From: a virus
Direction: 5' to 3' (one strand)
Length of the DNA: 26,593 bases
IMG/VR virus record: IMGVR_UViG_3300020477_000111
Span: 1-26,593 of that record
Shown here: positions 21,813-26,593 of the stretch, in pieces
How the letters are laid out: each line of letters opens with the position of its first letter
Numbering within the stretch: position 1 is the stretch's first letter
Translations under genes and position numbers: made by a program
The notes under the pieces: model-generated
Told to the model about the DNA's origin: nothing
What the model saw: the letters and a program-made list of their open reading frames with translations, nothing else
The model's database searches: none

Positions 21813-24770
21813 ATGCCAACAACACTACAACTTAGAAGAGGAAACACTACACAAAACAACTCCTTTACAGGAGCGGCAGGTGAAATTTCTTTTGATACAA
21901 CTACTAATACTCTAAGAATACATGACGGATCAACAGCAGGTGGTTATCAAATTGTTAGTGCAACAGCATCACAGACTTTAACAAATAAAACTTTAACAAG
22001 TCCAACAATTAATGGCGGTACTTTTAGTGGTACTTTTACTGGAACAATTTCTCCAGGTGCAATTACTACAAACTCAATTACATCTAATGGATCAAATGCA
22101 GATATAAGCATTCAACCAAGTGGTACAGGTGATATAGTTTTAAGTGCATTAAGAGTAAATGGTACAACACTAGACTCATCAGATTCATCTACAATTAACA
22201 TAAATGAAAATACTATTGTTGACGGAACATTAACAGTTTCAGGTGCATTAGCATCATCAACAAGTTTAGCACTGGCAAGCGGTGCAACTGTTACAGCAAT
22301 ACTTGATGAAGATGCTATGGGTACTGACAGTGCCACAGCACTAGCAACTCAACAATCAATCAAAGCATATGCAGATACAAAAGCGGCACTAACAGGTTCA
22401 ACAGATAATACAATAGCAACTGTGACAGGTGCTCATGCACTTCAAGGTGAAGCAAACCTAACATTTGACGGAAGTACTCTTGGAATTTCTGGTGCGGCAA
22501 CTATTTCAACAACGTTAGCAGTAACCGGAGCGGCAACATTTACTGGTGGAGTTACAACAGGTGCTTTAACAACAAACGCAATTACTTCAAATGGTTCAAA
22601 CGCAGATTTAAGTTTACAACCAAGTGGTACAGGTGACGTACTAATCAGTGCGTTAAGAGTAAACGGAACTACACTTGATTCATCTGATTCATCTACAATT
22701 AATATTAATGAAGCATTAATAGTTGATGGTACAGCAACAGTATCAGGTGCATTAGCATCATCAACATCATTAGCATTGGCAAGTGGTGCAACAGTAACAG
22801 GTATAGCAGACGAAGATGATTTAACTTCTAACAGTGACACACTACTAGCAACACAGCAATCAATCAAAGCATATGTTGATGCACAGGTTACAGCATCAGA
22901 CTTAGACTTTCAAGGTGATTCAGGTGGTGCTCTTTCAATTGATCTAGATTCAGAAACAATGACGTTTACTGGTGGAACAGGTATTGACACATCAGGATCA
23001 GGCAACGCAGTAACGTTTGCAATTGATTCAACAGTTGCAACATTAACAGGTTCACAAACTTTAACAAATAAAACTATAACAAGTCCAACAATTTCAACAC
23101 CAACAGTAACAGGAACACTAACAGCAACTTCAGTTACAACAAATGACATTGTATCTAATGGTTCAAATGCTGATATTACTTTAGACCCAACAGGTACTGG
23201 AGATATTAATTTGACTGCAGGTGCAGATGTAAACTTACCAGCAGACATAGGATTAACATTTGGTAATGATGGTGAAAAGATTGAAGGTGACGGAACAGAT
23301 TTAACAATTTCAACTTCTAACAATGTAACAATAGATGCCGCGGCAGATATAATTTTAGACGCCGGTGGTGCTGATATTACTTTCAAAGATGACGGAACTA
23401 CTTTTGGTGGCATAACAAATAGTGGTGGTGAAGTTGTTATTAAATCAAGTTCATCTAGTACAACAGCATTAACATTTAGTGGTGCAAACGTTACAGGTGC
23501 TGGTACAATTACAGCAACAAGTTTTATAATGTCTGGATCAAATGCAATTACTGTCAGCGACAATCAGATTACAACTGGAGGATCCAACGCAGATATTAAT
23601 CTTGTTCCACATGGAACAGGTCAAGTTAAATTTAATGATGCTTATACATTTCCAACATCAGATGGTACTAATGGTACAGCACTTGTAACAGATGGATCGG
23701 GAGCATTATCATTTAGTACTGTAGGAGATGCATCTGCTAGTGACGACGGTGCCGGTGTTGCTATTGCGGATAAAAGAATTACATCAACAGCAAGAACAAT
23801 TGATTCATGGCATTCAACATTCCAAGACAGTGTTTTATATTATGTTGTATCAAATGATCACAATGAGGACTGTGTAAACATACAAAAAGTTTCAGTATGT
23901 CATGATGATACCACAGCATACATTAGTTCAGCAGGTGCTCAATCAAAAGCATCAACAACAATGACGGCATTTACAGCGGCACTAGATAACGATATGGTTA
24001 GATTAAAAGCGGCAAGTTCAAATGCTGTTGGCGGTACATTATCTTTTTACAAATTTGGATTGGGAGACAACACATCAACTGGAACATCAGGAAATGTAAT
24101 CATATCTCAAAACACAGATGTTGATTCAGCATCAGAATCACTTGTAAGTTTTGCTCATGGCACTTACAGAGGTGCAAAACTTTTCATTTCAATCAATAAC
24201 AATGCTAAAACAGAAGTAGGAAACGTTGAAGCACTTGTTGTTCATGACGGAAGTGATGCATTTATATCACAATTTGGTGGAATACAAACTGGAGATAATC
24301 CTTTGTTAACACTAACAGCGGCAATTGATGGCAGTAACGTTGTTGTTTCAGCGGCAGGTGGCGAAGCAAACTTAAGAGTAACTGTTCATGCAATTATGTT
24401 AAAAGACACAATGACTTCAGACGACGGAACTTATGCAAATACAGAAGCAATAGCACCTGTAACAATTTCATCTACTGCAACAGAAGTTGACACATTAGTT
24501 GAAGCATCAAACAACGGTGCTGTATATTATCTTGTTAGTAAAAATGCTTCTGAAGGCGCTTATGCAGTTAATGAAGTTTTTATGGCAATGGGATCAGGTG
24601 AAATAACAGTAGCAAGTGGTCCATTTGTGAGTACTAAAGGTACTAACCAACTAGCATTTACATCGGACTACAAAGACGATGTTGAAAACACAGGACAGTT
24701 ATTATGTGCATCCACATCAGGTGGATCAACAACTGTTAGTGCATACAGAATAAACTGTTTAGCGAAATAA
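21813..24770 (+). CDS. Large modular tail-fibre protein 4
   Basis: 985 aa. An Mtd-type N-terminal repeat (LQLRRGNTTQNNSFTGAAGE...LRIHDGSTAGGYQI) is followed by SQTLTNKTLTSPTI units. A duplication of about 110 residues appears at 22056-22385 and 22560-22887 (period 504 bases), containing NGSNADISIQPSGTG, SALRVNGTTLDSSDSSTININE and LATQQSIKAY. The C-terminal third (about 659-985) changes character into three related beta-sandwich-like units near 659-755, 776-865 and 892-985, each with a pattern like VYYLVS...EV.....AFIS...T....LTLTAAIDG....A.....G...... This end may be the receptor-contacting tip. It has its own promoter. Confidence 0.75.
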   Translation: MPTTLQLRRGNTTQNNSFTGAAGEISFDTTTNTLRIHDGSTAGGYQIVSATASQTLTNKTLTSPTINGGTFSGTFTGTISPGAITTNSITSNGSNADISIQPSGTGDIVLSALRVNGTTLDSSDSSTININENTIVDGTLTVSGALASSTSLALASGATVTAILDEDAMGTDSATALATQQSIKAYADTKAALTGSTDNTIATVTGAHALQGEANLTFDGSTLGISGAATISTTLAVTGAATFTGGVTTGALTTNAITSNGSNADLSLQPSGTGDVLISALRVNGTTLDSSDSSTININEALIVDGTATVSGALASSTSLALASGATVTGIADEDDLTSNSDTLLATQQSIKAYVDAQVTASDLDFQGDSGGALSIDLDSETMTFTGGTGIDTSGSGNAVTFAIDSTVATLTGSQTLTNKTITSPTISTPTVTGTLTATSVTTNDIVSNGSNADITLDPTGTGDINLTAGADVNLPADIGLTFGNDGEKIEGDGTDLTISTSNNVTIDAAADIILDAGGADITFKDDGTTFGGITNSGGEVVIKSSSSSTTALTFSGANVTGAGTITATSFIMSGSNAITVSDNQITTGGSNADINLVPHGTGQVKFNDAYTFPTSDGTNGTALVTDGSGALSFSTVGDASASDDGAGVAIADKRITSTARTIDSWHSTFQDSVLYYVVSNDHNEDCVNIQKVSVCHDDTTAYISSAGAQSKASTTMTAFTAALDNDMVRLKAASSNAVGGTLSFYKFGLGDNTSTGTSGNVIISQNTDVDSASESLVSFAHGTYRGAKLFISINNNAKTEVGNVEALVVHDGSDAFISQFGGIQTGDNPLLTLTAAIDGSNVVVSAAGGEANLRVTVHAIMLKDTMTSDDGTYANTEAIAPVTISSTATEVDTLVEASNNGAVYYLVSKNASEGAYAVNEVFMAMGSGEITVASGPFVSTKGTNQLAFTSDYKDDVENTGQLLCASTSGGSTTVSAYRINCLAK
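22056..22887 (+). repeat. Large internal duplication in the 985-aa fibre gene
   Basis: Unit 1 at 22056-22385 and unit 2 at 22560-22887 encode about 110 similar residues. The nucleotide match is diverged at third positions in most parts, so it is an old duplication kept for structure. Confidence 0.75.
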
Positions 24771-24773
24771 ATA
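24766..24773 (+). promoter_or_regulatory. Late-type promoter of fibre gene 5
   Basis: AATAAATA overlapping the stop of the 985-aa gene. Predicted leader about 45 bases. GGGAG (24810-24814) precedes ATG 24825; an ATG at 24817 is followed in frame by a stop after two codons. Confidence 0.6.
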
Positions 24774-24824
24774 CAAGCACGTAACTAATACGTAAATTAA
24801 CAATCATGCGGGAGATATGGAACC

Positions 24825-25880
24825 ATGACAACACGTAACTTTAGAGTTAATAATGGATTAGAAGTAGGTGATATTACAATATCAGCGAATGCTAACACCA
24901 TTACAGGCGGAGCGACAGCGGCACCAAATGCTGACGGTCAGTTCGCTAACAAAAAGTATGTTGACGACCAAATTAGTGCCATTTCAACTACTGCGATTAC
25001 AGTAAACAACACCAACGCAACTGTATCAGACTCAGGTTCAAACGGAACTTTGACTGTAACTTGTGACGGTAATACTGAATTAACAATCACTGACACAGCG
25101 GCAACGTTTTCAGGGAATGTGATAATCACAGGAGACTTAGAAGTAAATGGAACTAACACAATCGTTAACACTTCAACACTAGAAGTTGAAGATAACATTA
25201 TAGCAGTAAACAGAAACATTTCTGCGGCATCTGGTATGCCAGTATTAAGTGGTCTGAAAGTAAACAGAGGTGAAACATCATCAGCAACAGAAGAAGATCT
25301 TTTCTGGGTTTGGGATGAATCATTTGCAGATGACGGAACAACTACTTACGGTAACGCAGGTGGAGCCTTCTCGGCATTAAGAGCATCTTCAGGTGCTGAC
25401 AATGCCAGTGAAATAACAATATCAGAAGCAAATCTTGTTGATATTAGATGTAACGTTATTCACGCAACAGCGACAGCGGCTAACTATTCTGACGTTGGCG
25501 AGCGTTTCGAAGCAGACGCTCCTATGGCAGAAGGTGCAGTTGTAACACTAGGCGGTGAAGCAGAGATCACAGAAACAACATCAGAATTACAGGACACTGT
25601 ATTTGGTGTAGTTTCTACAATGCCAGCACTTAGAATGAACAACGGTGCAGGTAACGATGATTCACATCCATTTATTGCAATGACAGGTAGAGTACCAGTA
25701 AGAGTTCAAGGTACAGTAGAAAAAGGACAAAGACTTGTTTCTAGTTCAGTTAAAGGAACTGCAAGAGCAGTTGCAACTGGCGAATCAATCAATCCTTTCC
25801 ATGTAATTGGTAGAGCATTAGAAAGCAAAACTGATTCAGAAATTGGCCTGGTAAATTGTGTAGTGAGAACTAACAACTAA
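24825..25880 (+). CDS. Fibre protein with C-terminal Peptidase G2-like domain
   Basis: 351 aa. It starts with RNFRVNNGLEVGDITISANANTITGG and a PNADGQFANKKYVDDQI element. The shared module LEVEDNIIAVNRNISAASGMPVLSGLKVNRG...FWVWDES (about 122-165) follows. From about residue 221, YSDVGERFEADAPMAEGAVVTLGG, then VFGVVSTMPALRMNN, HPFIAMTGRVPVRVQGTVEKGQRLVSS and FHVIGRALES match the Peptidase G2/IMC-type C-terminal domain of phage fibres, which in studied cases cleaves itself after trimer folding. It ends the fibre operon at a strong terminator. Confidence 0.72.
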   Translation: MTTRNFRVNNGLEVGDITISANANTITGGATAAPNADGQFANKKYVDDQISAISTTAITVNNTNATVSDSGSNGTLTVTCDGNTELTITDTAATFSGNVIITGDLEVNGTNTIVNTSTLEVEDNIIAVNRNISAASGMPVLSGLKVNRGETSSATEEDLFWVWDESFADDGTTTYGNAGGAFSALRASSGADNASEITISEANLVDIRCNVIHATATAANYSDVGERFEADAPMAEGAVVTLGGEAEITETTSELQDTVFGVVSTMPALRMNNGAGNDDSHPFIAMTGRVPVRVQGTVEKGQRLVSSSVKGTARAVATGESINPFHVIGRALESKTDSEIGLVNCVVRTNN

Positions 25881-25907
25881 TAAATATTAATACTTTTTAA
25901 TAGAATT

Positions 25908-25938
25908 AAAAGGCGGCTTTCGGGTCGCCTTTTTTTTT
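25908..25938 (+). terminator. Terminator closing the fibre operon
   Basis: AAAAGGCGGC/GTCGCCTTTT stem (25908-25933) with loop TTTCGG and nine T. Stem and flanks are nearly identical to the terminator after gp23. On the minus strand the same stem is followed by TTTT and may also end the Nudix transcript. Confidence 0.88.
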
Positions 25939-26365
25939 AGACAATTAAATCTAAAATAGTTTGAAGTTTACCTTTAATTGCTTTGTTATTCAAAGTATTT
26001 TTTAGACCTGCGTGTAAATTTTTAGGCCAACATTCAAAAGCAGTCCAACAATATCCAGAATGTTCTTCATTTAATTTAGGAATAAATTCATTTTCAACTG
26101 CAATAAGATACGTATGAAAGAAAAATTTTTGATCATTTGAAGTGAATAATTCTAAAGGAATTACTTTTTTAAATACTGGCGTACTACCAATTTCTTCTTC
26201 AATTTCTCTTTTTAATCCTTCAAATGCTGATTCAGTAGTACGTGCTTGTCCACCAACTAATCCCCAACTACCTTGTGTTTTTTCGTCAGTTCTTTGCAAA
26301 AACAAAAAACGTTTTGTACTTGTAGCATAGAATAATGCACCTGAACAAATTATATTTTCTTTCAT
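25937..26365 (-). CDS. Nudix hydrolase
   Basis: 142 aa. A complete Nudix box GX5EX7REUXEEXGU runs from G39 to G60 (G-QARTT-E45-SAFEGLK-R53-E54-IE-E57-E58-I-G60). SWGLVGGQ precedes it, as in MutT-type enzymes. It hydrolyses a nucleoside diphosphate linked to some other group; the substrate (dNTP, ADP-ribose, NADH or RNA cap) cannot be told. The C-terminal part after residue 100 is helical. ATG 26365 lies 5 bases after a TATAAT box with no Shine-Dalgarno, so the transcript is probably leaderless. Single gene, convergent with the fibre operon. Confidence 0.85.
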   Translation of the reverse strand: MKENIICSGALFYATSTKRFLFLQRTDEKTQGSWGLVGGQARTTESAFEGLKREIEEEIGSTPVFKKVIPLELFTSNDQKFFFHTYLIAVENEFIPKLNEEHSGYCWTAFECWPKNLHAGLKNTLNNKAIKGKLQTILDLIV

Positions 26366-26370
26366 AACTT

Positions 26371-26399
26371 ATTATAACAATTTATTGTTATTTTATCAA
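26371..26399 (-). promoter_or_regulatory. Near-consensus sigma70 promoter of the Nudix gene
   Basis: Minus strand TTGATA (26399-26394), 17-base spacer, TATAAT (26376-26371), then AAGTT and ATG. The -35 box overlaps the stop codon of the upstream minus-strand gene. It is the best sigma70-type promoter in the window and suggests early expression. Confidence 0.75.
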
Positions 26400-26593
26400 G
26401 GAGTAGTTTCGTCTTGACCAGAATCAACGTTTCCAACATAACCACCGTCAATTACAATACTCCAATTACCAGCAGTATAAAGTCCTTCATATGATTTAAC
26501 CCATTCTGTTCCATTAAATCTATATTGTATTCCTGTATTAGAATTTGTAACGTAATGCTGTGTAGAATCAGGATCTGATGCATCAAAAACTTT
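26396..26593 (-). CDS. C-terminal part of a structural (fibre-like) protein
   Basis: The minus-strand frame is open from the window edge to TGA at 26396-26398, 65 codons plus stop. The visible protein (DASDPDSTQHYVTNSNTGIQYRFNG... then TEWVKSYEGLYTAGNWSIVIDGG) is beta-rich with G, T, N and aromatic residues, typical of short fibre or receptor-binding C-terminal domains. The gene begins beyond the right edge. The family cannot be named from this part. Confidence 0.6.
   Translation of the reverse strand, partial: KVFDASDPDSTQHYVTNSNTGIQYRFNGTEWVKSYEGLYTAGNWSIVIDGGYVGNVDSGQDETTP

Noticed and set aside
22910-23563. A 217-aa antisense frame in the 985-aa fibre gene, and similar ones at 16930-17487 and 22442-22867
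   Set aside because: Val/Pro/Ser-rich shadows of Thr/Gly/Asn-rich fibre repeats; no Shine-Dalgarno or promoter.
16901-24770. A CRISPR-like array suggested by repeated sequence
   Set aside because: The repeats stay in frame, encode recurrent fibre modules, and are not regularly spaced short palindromic units.

Overview
This window is a piece of a T4-like myovirus genome, most likely a marine one. The diagnostic genes are all recognisable from sequence: the end of the gp46 recombination nuclease, a gp26-type baseplate hub protein, a tape-measure protein, and the head block portal gp20 - gp67-like core - gp21 protease - gp22 scaffold - gp23 capsid. Low G+C, a small Hc1/H1-like basic protein, a TRAP-type (DctP) binding protein, a 2-oxoglutarate oxygenase, a sulfotransferase and long modular fibre genes resemble myophages of SAR11-like bacteria or marine cyanobacteria. 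No photosynthesis gene is present here. The host is my inference.

Layout. 1-2190: end of gp46 (+); a minus-strand pair of 2OG-Fe(II) oxygenase and PLP-enzyme-like protein; the Hc1-like gene (+). 2248-3150: a GIY-YIG endonuclease (-) and, facing the other way, an unidentified structured RNA (about 2737-3080, +) with its own terminator. 3146-4675 (-): a 43-aa lysine-rich ORF overlapping a coiled-coil gene, a 64-aa gene and gp26. 4756-13387 (+): tape measure, portal, an 80-aa protein, a GT42-like protein, gp67-like core, gp21, gp22 and gp23, ending at a strong terminator. 13471-16833 (+): an unknown protein, the DctP-like protein, the sulfotransferase, a two-helix membrane protein and a small virion-type protein with a cloverleaf 5' leader. 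16901-25880 (+): seven fibre or fibre-associated genes built from shared repeats, the last ending in a Peptidase G2-like domain. 25937-26593 (-): a Nudix hydrolase and the end of another structural gene.

Regulation. A T4-type late promoter (core TAAATA, best form TATAAATA) precedes nearly every late transcription unit. In five genes the motif sits only 5-7 bases before the start codon with no convincing Shine-Dalgarno, so the predicted transcripts are leaderless or nearly so. Two minus-strand genes show the same geometry with sigma70-type promoters. Other genes have normal leaders with Shine-Dalgarno sites.

The strongest unexplained signals are the complete absence, by eye, of GCAGC/GCTGC in the window while GCGGC is abundant; the leaderless-promoter architecture; the tRNA-shaped cloverleaf leader at 16325-16395; the structured RNA beside the GIY-YIG gene; and a DctP fold with no signal peptide placed among late genes.
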